Made by a program: the position numbers and the translations under genes
Assembly: GCA_019188255.1 (NCBI GenBank)
Contig: JAETXT010000012.1
Coordinates: forward strand, 1,736,001-1,800,000
DNA: 64,000 nucleotides
Source: Verticillium longisporum
Taxonomy: Eukaryota > Ascomycota > Sordariomycetes > Glomerellales > Plectosphaerellaceae
Reading direction: 5' to 3'
Part shown: positions 1-10,700 of the stretch, in pieces
Layout of the letters: each line of letters starts with the position of its first letter
Position numbering within the stretch: position 1 is the first letter of the stretch
Notes under the pieces: generated by a model
Seen by the model: only the letters and a program-made list of their open reading frames with translations
What the model was told of the DNA's origin: nothing
The model's database searches: none

Positions 1-1344
1 GAGGCCATGATGTATCAGGCCGCCACGTTCAACGCCGCTGTCCCGACCACCATCGCCTTGCTGGCCGAGACGATCCGTGACCCCTTGTTGACTGAAGAGG
101 AGGTGCAAGAACAGCTCGGCACAGCCGCCTACGAGATCAAGGAGATCTGGAGCAAGCCTGATCTCATTCTTCCCGAGCTCGTCCACACGGCTGCATTCAA
201 GGACAATACCCTCGGCAACCCTCTCCTGTGCCCTGAGGAGCAGCTGCCCTATATCAACGGGTCAACGATCCGCGCCTACCGTGACGCTTTCTACCGCCCA
301 GAACGCATGGTGGTCGCCTTTGCCGGTGTTGAGCACAGCGAGGCCGTCCAGCTGGCGACACAGTACTTTGGGGACATGGTCTCCAGCGACAAGCCAGCAG
401 CGGCCTTCACCCGCTCCGGTTCCGAAACGTCCGAGGCGAGCACCGACTCATCCTGGTCCGCCCTCTCCACCTCCTCTTCCCCGGCGCAGAAGCCCTCGAG
501 CCTACTGTCGAAGGTGCCCTTCTTCAAGAACCTCTCCACATCTGCTCCGTCTCAGGCCGCCGTCGCCGCCGACGCATCCTCCACCGACATCTTCCGCCCC
601 TCTCACTCCACTGGCGGCTTCGGGCCCCTGCCCCCGCAGCCGCCTTCACTGAACCCCGCGGTGCCGAACTTTACGCACATCCATCTCGCCTTCGCAGGCC
701 TCCCCATCTCGTCGGATGACATTTACGCCCTCGCCACGCTGCAGACCCTCCTCGGCGGCGGCGGCTCCTTCTCGGCCGGCGGTCCGGGCAAGGGCATGTA
801 CTCGCGGCTCTACACCAACGTGCTCAACCAGCACGGCTGGGTCGAGTCGTGCGTCGCCTTTAACCACTCATACACCGACTCGGGCCTCTTTGGCATCTCC
901 GCCGCGTGCCTGCCGGGCCGCGCGGGCGCCATGCTCGACGTCATGTGCCGCGAGCTGCGCGCCCTGACGCTCGAGCCGGGCCACGCCTCGTCGGCGCTGC
1001 GGTCCGTCGAGGTCCAGCGGGCCAAGAACCAGCTGCGCAGCAGCCTGCTCATGAACCTCGAGAGCCGCATGGTCGAGCTCGAGGACCTCGGCAGGCAGGT
1101 CCAGGTCCACGGCCGCAAGGTCCCCGTCGGCGACATGTGCCGCAAGATTGAGGCCCTGACCGTCGACGACCTGAGGCGCGTCGCCAAGCTCGTCGTCGGC
1201 GGCATGGCGGAGAACCCCGGCAGGGGCAGCGGCGCGCCCACCGTCGTGCTGCAGGAGGCGCAGGCGCACGGCGTCAGCACGCACTCGCTGACGTGGGAGT
1301 CGATTCAGAACACCGTCTACGGGTGGCAGCTGGGCCGGAGGTGA
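1..1344 (+). CDS. MAS2: Mitochondrial processing peptidase alpha subunit, 3' part
   Basis: This is the C-terminal part of the alpha subunit of the matrix peptidase that removes presequences from imported mitochondrial proteins. The frame is open from base 1, so the N-terminus lies outside the window; about 447 codons remain. The diagnostic feature is the glycine-rich substrate loop near base 745 (LGGGGSFSAGGPGKGMYSRL), which in this family is a property of the non-catalytic alpha subunit. M16 peptidase-like blocks flank it (LTEEEVQEQL, YRPERMVVAFAGVEH). A Ser/Ala-rich low-complexity insertion of about 85 residues (about bases 385-640) sits between the two M16-type halves. The stop TGA is at 1342-1344. 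The call is firm; the missing N-terminal part is perhaps 120-140 residues by comparison with fungal homologues. Confidence 0.93.
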   Translation, partial: EAMMYQAATFNAAVPTTIALLAETIRDPLLTEEEVQEQLGTAAYEIKEIWSKPDLILPELVHTAAFKDNTLGNPLLCPEEQLPYINGSTIRAYRDAFYRPERMVVAFAGVEHSEAVQLATQYFGDMVSSDKPAAAFTRSGSETSEASTDSSWSALSTSSSPAQKPSSLLSKVPFFKNLSTSAPSQAAVAADASSTDIFRPSHSTGGFGPLPPQPPSLNPAVPNFTHIHLAFAGLPISSDDIYALATLQTLLGGGGSFSAGGPGKGMYSRLYTNVLNQHGWVESCVAFNHSYTDSGLFGISAACLPGRAGAMLDVMCRELRALTLEPGHASSALRSVEVQRAKNQLRSSLLMNLESRMVELEDLGRQVQVHGRKVPVGDMCRKIEALTVDDLRRVAKLVVGGMAENPGRGSGAPTVVLQEAQAHGVSTHSLTWESIQNTVYGWQLGRR

Positions 1345-1783
1345 GCGGCGCCGCCCTGAATCCTGCCCTAGACGACGCGGCTTTTTCCCTCTAGAGAAAA
1401 GGGGACGTGCCGCGGTGTATACTACAACTGTTTTTCTGTAACGATATTGGCGGGGTGCAGCATGAACGCGCAACAAACAGGATTGGGGTTGACGGGTTCA
1501 CGGCGGGGGGGAACAGAAGGGTTGTAAATCAAGTACTGTTTGCTACGCTGCATAGGTATCTAGACGAAGAATCTCTCTCAAAAAGTCTGTGTAAAGCCAA
1601 CCGTCATGCGCCAATGTGTTATCCTGTCTTGGGGGTATGCATACGACTACAGGCCTCAGAGGAAGCTTGTACGTCGTCTTGTGGGGTATAAGTATGCAGC
1701 GTGTGCTCATCAAATCTAGTCGCTATTCCAATCTCCTCAAAAGAGCCATTGTCGTTCAGGGGGACGAGACCACCAGCACATGC
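1345..1783. other. Convergent intergenic region
   Basis: This is the spacer between two genes that face each other, so it should hold both 3' untranslated regions. I see no convincing coding potential, tRNA or repeat in it. Confidence 0.5.
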
Positions 1784-4515
1784 TCAGAGCTTCGATCGCA
1801 CGGCTTCCAGCCGGTACTTGACGTCCTTCAGCGCCTTGGTTGTGGGCTTCCAGTCGTCGAACTGGCGGAGGAGCTCCTCCGTCTCCGCCGAGAGCTCCGT
1901 TTTGACAAAGTCCTCTTCAAGGAGGCCACGCATGATCCACGGTAGGTGGTATGGGTTAGGGTTCGTGAGAGGGCCAGGTCCACCCGTCGTTTTATTGGTA
2001 CCAGCAGAGTCTGACCGGTGAGGGTGCCGTATCTGGCATTGGCGATTCGTCACGTGTGGGGGGACGTTGGTAGTCTCCAGCGCGTGAGAGACGGCGAGGT
2101 CGTAGACTTGCTCGTCGTAGTAGAGTCGTGAGTGCCCCTCGCCTGAGTAGAGGGAGCCGGCGAGCGGCGTGGATAGCTCACGGATGAGGCCGTGGTCGGA
2201 GACACCGAGATTGCGGAGCTTCAGTGCGAACCCTACTAGGTGGGCGATACTGTAATTTTTAGTGTGAGCACATTCGAATGGGGAAACGAGACTGACAAGT
2301 CAGGGGCGTGAATGCGACCGTCAATGAAGACAGCGCGGTAGATGTAGGGGTGAGACGCGGGAGAGTATATGGCCGACTCCATGGGCACCAGCTGGTCGTC
2401 GATACTTCCGATGTAAGTGATTCTTGCACCGTACTCCAGAACTTCCTTGAGGGCAGTTTCGTATCGTCCGGACACCTCACTCTCTGAGTTGGAAAAGTCC
2501 CACAATTCGGCGGCCGTGCCCATAAGCATGCCCATACTGGATCTGTAGTCGGGGAACGGACCGAGCGATACGCCAGCTGAAGCCAGATTAGTCAATGCAC
2601 CAACATGTTTGGAAAGGATACTCGCCCATGGCGCAGACTCCGATTCTTGCGTTTGTTATGATGCCTAAATCAATGAGCTTGGCCACCAGCATGATCGCCA
2701 CAGGCACACCTTGCGAGTGGCAGGCGAGAATGATCAGGTCTGCGCTTCGCAAGGGCTCAATCCAGTTGAGAAGTAGCTTCCACAGGTTGTCCACGCGATC
2801 TGCAATTTTGCCCTCTCCCTCGAGCGCAACCTTCTCGATTTCGCAATCTCCACATCCGTGAGCATCGGCCCACCTCCTGATGCCCTCGGCGCAGTGACTT
2901 GCGAGACGCAGAGACGTACCCGTCGGCTGTCCGACCATGGGCCGAAGGTATGTTGCAGGAAACAGGCCGTGGACACCGATGGCAATGGCCTTCTTCACCT
3001 TTGGCGTTTCTTTAACTCGGAAGACATGGTTCGTAGCAGGCTGTTGTGTACGAAGGAGAAGCTGCGTGATCTGCTTCAAGATGGATGGATTTTCCTTCAT
3101 GTGATATGTGCTGCCAAAAGACGGGAGCAGCAGATTAGGCGGCAGCGACTTGGCGGGCGACTCGGAAATGGACGCCGGCTTGGTCGCTGCAGGCTTGCCT
3201 GGGCTTTCTTGTACAGATTCTGCGATGGATGATTTGGACGATGCTACAGGCTGTGGTGTCGCCATGCCTGTTCGCACAGATGCGTCATCCAGATCCATGG
3301 ACTGAGGTCGGAGTCTCTTATTCTTTTTCCCGGCCGCCGTCCCTATCGTCGCAGCCTTGAGCTTGGTTTTGAGATCCTTCGTTGAATCAGTCGTTTGTGA
3401 TGTGACGATGCCCTGTGCCGGCTCAGGATGAGCCTCTGATCCTTGTCCGATGACAGCCATCTCTCCGGTTTCTGGCTGCGGCGTCTTGCCGTCAGCCTTG
3501 GGCTTTACATCTCTTGACCAGAATGCCCACGTCGAGCCAGCCGGTGGCGGCGGCGACTGAACAGCCGTAGGTTCGGGGCGTCGGTCATCGACACGTCTTG
3601 AGGTTGTGATTCTGGGTCAACTCTAGGTGCAGGAACCGGAGTTTGAGGAGTCTGGGGTTGGCCCTCGGCAGCCGCCTGGGGTGTCGCGGCAGACCAGAAA
3701 CCAAACCAAGTGGAGGCGGTGGGAGGCGCCTGACGCTCCGGATCAGTTTGTGGCTCTGGGTTCGGTGTCGATGGTCTCTCCGACCCTGGATCTGCAATCG
3801 GAGCTGATGCTGTTTCAGGCTCTTTTGCCGGCTCATTCGTTATCGTATCATGTGCGGCTGGCGGCAATGAGTTTGAGTCGGACAGCTGTGTCCTGCCCAA
3901 CCATCCGAACCATCCTGTTGCCGTTGAGGGTCTTTGAGGGGATGGTTCCATTTCAACATCCTGAGATGTCGTGTTCTCCTCTTTTGCCTGGTCCCCCGCG
4001 GGCCCGTCCTTCCCATCTATTGTTTCCTGGGCTGGTGGGCCATTCGTCATCTCAGTGTCCATCCGTTCCGAGTCTCCATTCGCCGAGGGGCTTTCCAAAA
4101 TGTTAGGCAGAGTCGTTGCCGACGCCGTTGCCCCTTCAAGGCTCGACGAGTCGGTACTCTTCTTGGAATCGAAGCGTCTCAAGTCGGATATGCTCGGTGG
4201 TCGATTGGTGCCACCGAGGATCGTCTCCCGGGCAATCTGGGGCACCAGTGCGGATGATTTGGGTGCACGCGGCCAAGATCCATACCAGCTTCGGCTTTTG
4301 CGCACCTCCTTCTGTCCGTTAGATGCTGGCTTGGGCGTCTCGTTGTGTTTGGTGCCACTGGGAGTCGGCATATCGCGCTGTCCAACCGAGGACGTCGTGG
4401 TGTCCAGCACGGGAGGCGCCGGTGACGTAGTGGCAGGCGTCGCGGGGTTCGGTGCAGGAAGGCTCGTAGAGCTCGCGGTGGAAGAATTTGGTCGCACGCG
4501 CTTTCGAGGCGCCAT
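1784..4515 (-). CDS. YML020W-like alpha/beta-hydrolase protein with W-rich disordered N-terminus
   Basis: A conserved fungal protein of unknown function resembling budding-yeast YML020W. Exons read 4515-2626, 2576-2297 and 2249-1784. The first intron (2577-2625, 49 nt) starts with GC (GCGAGT) and ends TTCAG after a CTAAT branch point. The second (2250-2296, 47 nt) is a GT-AG intron with GTCAGT donor. Splicing restores CAMAGVSLGPFPDYRS and a conserved C-terminus (AHLVGFALKLRNLG, NPYHLPWIMRGLLEED). A lipase-type nucleophile elbow CHSQG lies near residue 601, after IGVHGLFPATYLRP. The first about 440 residues are low-complexity and carry four W-x(2,3)-W motifs near residues 77, 202, 270 and 330. 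One base is missing in the C4 run at 3575-3578 (minus strand); restoring it gives 878 residues. An intron ending at the TTCAG near 3560 is a weaker alternative. Enzymatic activity is unproven. Confidence 0.82.
2577..2625 (-). other. GC-AG intron in the YML020W-like gene
   Basis: The intron begins GCGAGT, not GT, has a GACTAAT branch site and ends GGCTTCAG. The phase-1 join gives M-A-G-V, matching the conserved sequence on both sides. No GT donor nearby gives the same frame. Confidence 0.8.
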
Positions 4516-4994
4516 GTTGAGGTTGTGACAGAGATCGTGGGTGTTTGCAGGAGTAAACCTCGAGAGCCCGGAAACTTCTCAGGCCGCTACATCATCGATG
4601 ATCTGGCATGTGGTCAAAGGCTATTAGCGGTAAACACTTGACACTGGCTGGCTGGCTGCCTTGATGGCTGGGACTGGGGGGAACCAGCCCCTCTGTAGGC
4701 CCGTGCTGCCGTCACAGGCCAGCAGGCGGCGACAACGCCAGCGCCAGCGCCAGCAGCAGTGACACCAGCAGCGCCAGCAGCAGCCGGTGGGCCGCTAGTT
4801 GTCCTGCAGGGACAATCTTATCGCCCCCAGCTGCCTTATCTTATCGGTCGCATCCCGCATCGAAGGAAGAAAAAAAAATCGACAGGCCCAGCGACGGGAG
4901 CTGGTGGACTGGATTCAGTTCAGCACTCGAGTCGGAGTGGTACCTTTACCTCACGACTTGTTGCATTACAACTCCACGAGCCGAATTCCACACA
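4516..4994. promoter_or_regulatory. Bidirectional promoter region
   Basis: This 479-bp spacer separates the divergent start codons of the YML020W-like gene and RRP5, so it must serve both. It contains a CAG/CGC-rich simple repeat. I found no clear TATA box, as expected for housekeeping genes. Confidence 0.6.
4736..4787. repeat. CAG/CGCCAG-rich imperfect simple repeat
   Basis: Imperfect tandem CGCCAG and CAGCAG units lie in the bidirectional promoter, about 210 bp upstream of the RRP5 start codon. Confidence 0.75.
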
Positions 4995-7900
4995 ATGGGC
5001 TCACTTAAACGAAAGGAAGCCCCGGGAGGCGATATTCCCTCCAAGAAGGCAAAGTCTTCCAAGGATACCCGACCAGCCAAGTCCGACAAGCCGTCAACCT
5101 CGACCAGAGATGGCGCCGACAGCCAGAAGCGGGCCAGCTCCGGTGCCGATGCACCCAAGTCGGTCATTTCTAGCATCCTCAAGGACGAAGAGCCCATGTT
5201 CCCTCGTGGTGGCGGCAGCGTCCTGACGCCGCTCGAGCAGAAGCAGATTCAACTCGAGGCGAAAGCCGATGCCTTGAGAGAGGGCGAATTCGATACCGAG
5301 GAGAAAACCAAGCACAAGAAAGAAAAGAGGAGGAAGTCCAAGCTCGGCGCCTTTGAAGATACCAAGACGAAGTCCTCGTCAGATGAGGACGGGACCAAGA
5401 TTGAGGCCCTGAACTACAAGGTAGGCAGGCCCCCATGTCGTGAACCCCCTCATGCACTCGACTAACAGTGAACAGCGTCTCGCAAAGGGATCTGTTGTCC
5501 TCGGTCAAGTCTCCGCCATTTCTCACCACAACCTCACTATCGCATTGCCCAACAACCTCAGTGGCAATGTATCGATTGCCGCCATTTCCGATGTCGTCAC
5601 GGCGAAGATCCAGCAAGCAGCCGAGGCCTCGGACGACGACGACAGCGCCGATGAGAACGATGATGACGACATTGAGCTTAACTCGCTCTTTGAAGTTGGC
5701 CAGTACGTCCGTGCCTACGTCCTCTCTACTAAGGAAGGCGAAGGCTCAGGAAAGAAGAACCACATTGAGCTGTCACTGCGCCCCGAAGACGCCAATTCCG
5801 GCATGTCGAAGAATGATGTAGTCGCCAACGCTACCGTCATGGCGGCCGTCATCAGCGTTCAGGACCACGGTTATGAGATGGAACTGGGAGTCGACAACAA
5901 GAAGCTCAAGGTGTTTCTGCCGAAGAAGGATGTCGGCTCTGAAGTCGATGAGTTGAGGCTTCAGTCCGGCGCGGTGTCTCTCTGCCTTGTCAAGAGTGTC
6001 TCGGGCAAGATTGCTCAGCTTTGCTTGGACTCGGAGAAGCTGGGAAAGGTCGACAACATTGCTACCGAGGCCACCACCGTCAACACTTTCCAGCCGGGTA
6101 CCGTGGTGGACGTTCTGGTTACGAGCACCACCGGCCGTGGCCTCCTCGGCAAGATCCTAGGTCACCTCCCAGTTACTGCCGACCTCATTCACTCCGGTGC
6201 CGGTCCCGACGCTGTAGACCTCGATGCGAAGTACAAGGTCGGGTCGCGCGTCAAAGCCCGCGTCATCTGCACATTCCCCAACGCAAAGAACCCCAAGCTC
6301 GGCATCTCGCTGCTCCCTCACATCGTCAAGCTGCAAGCGAAGAAGGCCGGCAAGGGCGGGCAAGCCAAGCCCCCCCTCAACGTGCTGCCCATCGCTGCCC
6401 GTGTTGACAAGTGCACTGTACGCAAGGTTGAGCCTGAGATCGGTCTTTACGTTGACGTCGGCGTCGCAGGGCTGTCTGGCTTCGTCCACATCTCAAAGGT
6501 CAAGGATGGCAAGGTTGAGGCGCTCTATGAGTCGAGTGGCCCCTTCAAGGAGGGTTCTGTGCACCGTGGTAGGGTCATTGGCTACAGCACCTTTGATGGC
6601 ATGTACTTGATGACGTTTGAGCCTACCATCATCGAGCAGCAATTCATCCGTCTTGAGGATGTGCCTGCCGGTGAAATTGTTAGCTGCACGATCGAGAAGG
6701 TGGTCGTTGGTGGGCAGGGCGTCAGCGGCTTGGTCGTCAAGATTGCTGAAGGCATCACTGGTTATGTCCACGAAACGCACTTTGCCGATGTTCGCCTGCA
6801 GCACCCTGAGAAGAAGTTCCGCGAAGGCATGACCGTCAAGGCTCGCGTCCTGTCCGTTCGTCCCAGGAAGCGACAGATGCGCCTGACACTGAAAAAGACT
6901 CTCGTCAACTCGGATACGCCCATCATCAAGAGCTTTGACGAGGTTGAAGTCGGGCAACAAGCTCTTGGCACCATCAGCGACATCTCACCCCACGGCGCCC
7001 GCATCGAGTTCTACAAGGGTGTCCGGGGCTGGCTGCCTGTCTCTCAAATGAGCGAGGCGTTCATCCAGGACCCCAAGGAGCACTTCAAGGTCGGCCAGGT
7101 CGTCAATGTTCACATTCTCGAAGTCGACCCGGAGAACCAGAAGCTGCTGGTATCTTGCAAGGACCCGTCCGCTTTCGGCCTCGACAAGCAGGCTGCGCTT
7201 AAGGCCCTGTCTGTGGGATCGATCGTGTCGGGCAAGGTGATCCAGAAGTCTGACGACGATGTTCACGTCGAGCTTGATGGATCCAACCTCAAGGCCATCC
7301 TGCCCCTTGGCCAGCTAACTGATAAATCCGCCAACAAGAGCCAGTCTGCCCTCAAGAGGATACACATGGGCCAGACCCTCACCGACCTCCTGGTTCTAGA
7401 CAAGAATGAACGTCGCCGCGCGATCACCCTGAGTTCCAAGCCCAGCCTCATAGAGGCAGGCAAGACAGGCAAGCTTATCCGCACGTACGCCGACGCCAAG
7501 GTTGGCGCCGAGGTGCCTGGTTTCATCAGCTCCATCCGGCCCGGCGCAGTCCTTGTTCGATTTGGCGGTAACCTCGTCGGTGTCATGTTCAAGACGAGAC
7601 TTCCCATCGAGGATCAAGAAAGGGAGGCCTTTGGTTTGCGCAAGGACCAGAGCATCACTGTCCGCATCCGCGCCATTGATCTCTAGAGGACCCGTCTCGT
7701 CGTCGATCCTTTGACAGCAGAGCTCCCCAGCAACGAGGCGAAACCCAAGAAGGAGAAGGAGTCCGCCCGGCCCCAGGCCCACGGCCCCGTGCAGGACATC
7801 ACATTCGGCCAGATTGTTGAGGCTAAGATTGTCGGCATTCACGACACTCAGTTGAATGTCGAAACCGCAGACAAGGTCCAGGGCCGAGTCGACATTTCCC

Positions 7901-10505
7901 AGATTTTCGATTCTTGGGACAAAATCAAGGATCCCGAAGAGCCGCTTTCCCAGTTCAAAAAGGGTGACACCATTCATGTCCGCGCTATCGGCCTTCACGA
8001 CTCAAAGGACCACCGTTTCCTCGCCTTCTCTCACCGGTCCTACAACTCCGTCCTCGAGTTCACTGCCAAGGCCAATGACATCGAGGCCGATGAACTCAAG
8101 CCCCTGTCCCTGGAGGATCTCGAGGTTGGCTCCACGCACGTCGCCTTCGTCAACAACGCCTCCCGCAACGGTCTTTGGGCCAACATCTCGCCCGTCGTCC
8201 GCGGTAGGATCAACGCCATGGATGTGTCCGACGACACGTCCAAGATCAACGACGTTATCAACAACTTCCCCATCGGCACCGCGCTCAAGGTGCGCGTCAT
8301 CGCCGTCGATGCGAAGCGCGGTGTCCTCGACCTATCAGCTCGCTCTGACTCTTCTGCAGCCGTTACCTGGGACAGCATCAAGCCAAACCAGGTCCTTGCC
8401 GGCTGTGTAGTCAAGGTCAACGAGCGTCAGATCATGGTAAAGCTTGGTTCAAACGTTGCCGGTCACGTTCACCTTGTCGACATGAGCGATGATTTTGGTG
8501 ACGTTAACACTCTCAAGTACGACAAGGGCGACGCTATTCAGGTCTCCGTCGTTGAAGTCGACAGGAGCAACAAGCGCGTCCGCCTCTCGACTCGTCCCTC
8601 TCGCGTCCTGAACTCATCGTCTCCAATCACCGATCCCGAGATTGCGAGCGTGAAGCAGGTCGTCTCCGGCAGCACCATCCGTGGTTTCGTCAAGCACGTG
8701 GCCGACAAGGGCGTCTTTGTGCTGCTCGGTGGCAACGTCTCCGCTCTCGTCAAGATCTCCAACCTTTCCGACCGTTTCCTCAAGGAGTGGAAGGAGCACT
8801 TTCAGGTTGACCAGCTCGTCCAGGGTCGCGTTCTGTCCGTTGACGAGGCCGCCGGCCAGGTTGAGCTGAGCCTGAAGAGCTCCGTCGTCGATGACAACTA
8901 CAAGCCCCTAAAGACCTACAAGGACATCAAGCCTAACCAGATTGTCACCGGCAAGATCCGCAAGGTGGAGGACTTTGGTGCCTTCATCGTCGTCGATGGA
9001 TCTGACAACGTCAGTGGCCTGTGCCATAGGAGTGAGATGGCGGACAGCCCTGTTGAAGACGCCAGGAAGCTCTACCAGGCCGGCGACGTCGTCAAGGCCA
9101 AGGTCCTCACATTGGATCGCAACAAGAAGCGCATTTCTTTCGGTCTGAAGCCCGCGTACTTCGACGACGATGTCGATATGGACGAGGGCGAGGGCGCTGC
9201 TCTTGATTCCAACAATGAAGAGGAGGAGGAGGTTGACAGCGACGAGGGTGAGGATCTGGCAGAAGGCGGAGCGTCCATCAAGTTCATGGGCACCGACAAT
9301 CTGGAGGACTCGGACGACGAGCAAGACAAGGCCGACTCGGACGAGGACGTGGTCGAGGACGGCGACGTGGACATGTCTAGGGAGCAGAACGGACTCAGCA
9401 ACGGAAAATACGACTGGGCTGGCGACGCGTTTGACGACTCTGACAAGGAGACCCGGTCAGCGCCCGCCAAGAGCAGCGCGTCGAAGCAGAAGGAGACGAA
9501 GAAGCCCAAGAAGGACGAGATCCAGGTCGACCGCACGGCCGCGCTGGATGTCAACGGACCCCAGACGGCCAGCGACTACGAGCGTCTGCTGCTTGGTCAG
9601 CCCGACTCGTCCGCTCTGTGGATCGCGTACATGGCGCTGCAGATGCAGGTCAGCGAGCTGACCAAGGCGCGTGAGATTGCCGAGCGGGCCATCAAGACGA
9701 TCAACATCCGCGAGCAGACCGAGAAGCTCAACGTGTGGATCGCGTACCTCAACTTGGAGGTGGCCTACGGCACCAAGACGACCGTCGAGGAGGTGTTCCA
9801 GCGGGCATGCCAGTACAACGATGACCAGGAGATTCGCGAACGGTTGGCAACCATCTACATCCAGTCTGGAAAACACAAGGTAAGCCAGCCCAGCCCTTTG
9901 CACTGCTACTACACCCCGTCCTCCCTTCATTTGCGGGCCAAACCAAACCATACTAACTTTCTTTGCAGAAAGCAGATGAGCTCTTCCAAGCTACGGTCGC
10001 CAAGTTCGGCTCCAAGAACCCCAATCTCTGGACCAACTATGCTCACTTCCTCCACGCTACGCTCAACCAGCCCGACCGCGCGCGCTCTCTTCTGCCCCGC
10101 GCGACGCAGGCCCTCGGCGAGCAGCACACGGCGGCCCTCCTGGCCAAGTTCGGCTCGCTCGAGTTCCGCTCGCCCAACGGCGACGCCGAGCGCGGTCGCA
10201 CGACGTTCGAGACGCTGCTGGCGACGTGGCCGAAGCGGTTCGACCTGTGGAACCAGCTCGTCGATCTCGAGATGGCGGCACGGGGCACCGACGCGGCCAC
10301 CGTGCGCGACGTATTTGAGCGCGGCACCAAGGTCAAGGGTCTCAAGGCGCAGAGGGCCATGAAGTGGTTCAAGAGGTGGGCTGAGTGGGAGGGCCAGACG
10401 GATCCCAAGGGCAAGGAGCGTGTCATGGCCAAGGCGGCCGAGTGGGTGACGGCTGCCAAGGCGAGAAAGGAGGCCGGGGCTGCTGAGGACGAAGACATGG
10501 AATAA
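4995..10505 (+). CDS. RRP5: rRNA biogenesis protein Rrp5, with an in-frame TAG
   Basis: Rrp5 is a large nucleolar protein that binds pre-rRNA and is needed for both 18S and 5.8S/25S processing. Exons are 4995-5420, 5476-9879 and 9969-10505. Intron 1 (5421-5475) has GTAGGC, ACTAAC and CAG; intron 2 (9880-9968) has GTAAGC, ACTAAC and TTTGCAG. The N-terminus is a basic Lys-rich tail, followed by a long array of S1 RNA-binding repeats (about residues 145-1370, units such as GKIRKVEDFGAFIVVDG), an acidic Asp/Glu linker (about 1375-1450) and HAT/TPR-type repeats from about 1505 (DYERLLLGQPDSSALWIAYM). The spliced frame is 1,789 codons including stop, normal for the family. A TAG at 7684-7686 (codon 879) interrupts it, but the same frame continues at once with S1-type sequence. 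A changed sense codon such as GAG is the simplest explanation. The gene is essential in yeast. Confidence 0.93.
7684..7686 (+). other. RRP5: In-frame TAG within RRP5
   Basis: The sequence reads ATT GAT CTC TAG AGG ACC CGT, with no good splice pair that would remove it. The coding frame is identical before and after. A single substitution, real or from consensus error, is the likely cause. Confidence 0.85.
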
Positions 10506-10700
10506 AGAGCGAGAGAGAGAAGGAGAGAAACAAATCCAGATCTTGGCGTGTTGTACTTTACCTATACCAGTCGCTAAGGGGGGGGCATTGGGTTTTCACC
10601 GTGGATTTCAAGCATTTGGCGTACAAAATCATCAATTTGTCGACATGATTATCTACAACCGACAATGATCGCTAGGCATACCACGTAGTGATTTATTCCT

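Noticed and set aside
3560..3630. Extra intron in the YML020W-like gene in place of a missing base
   Set aside because: A 65-nt intron with a GTTGAC donor would fit the frame, but the donor and branch site are poor, while one added base in the C4 run gives smooth sequence.
7660..7720. Intron removing the RRP5 TAG
   Set aside because: The only GT-AG pair of suitable size begins GTCCGC, has no branch site and would delete sequence that fits the protein.
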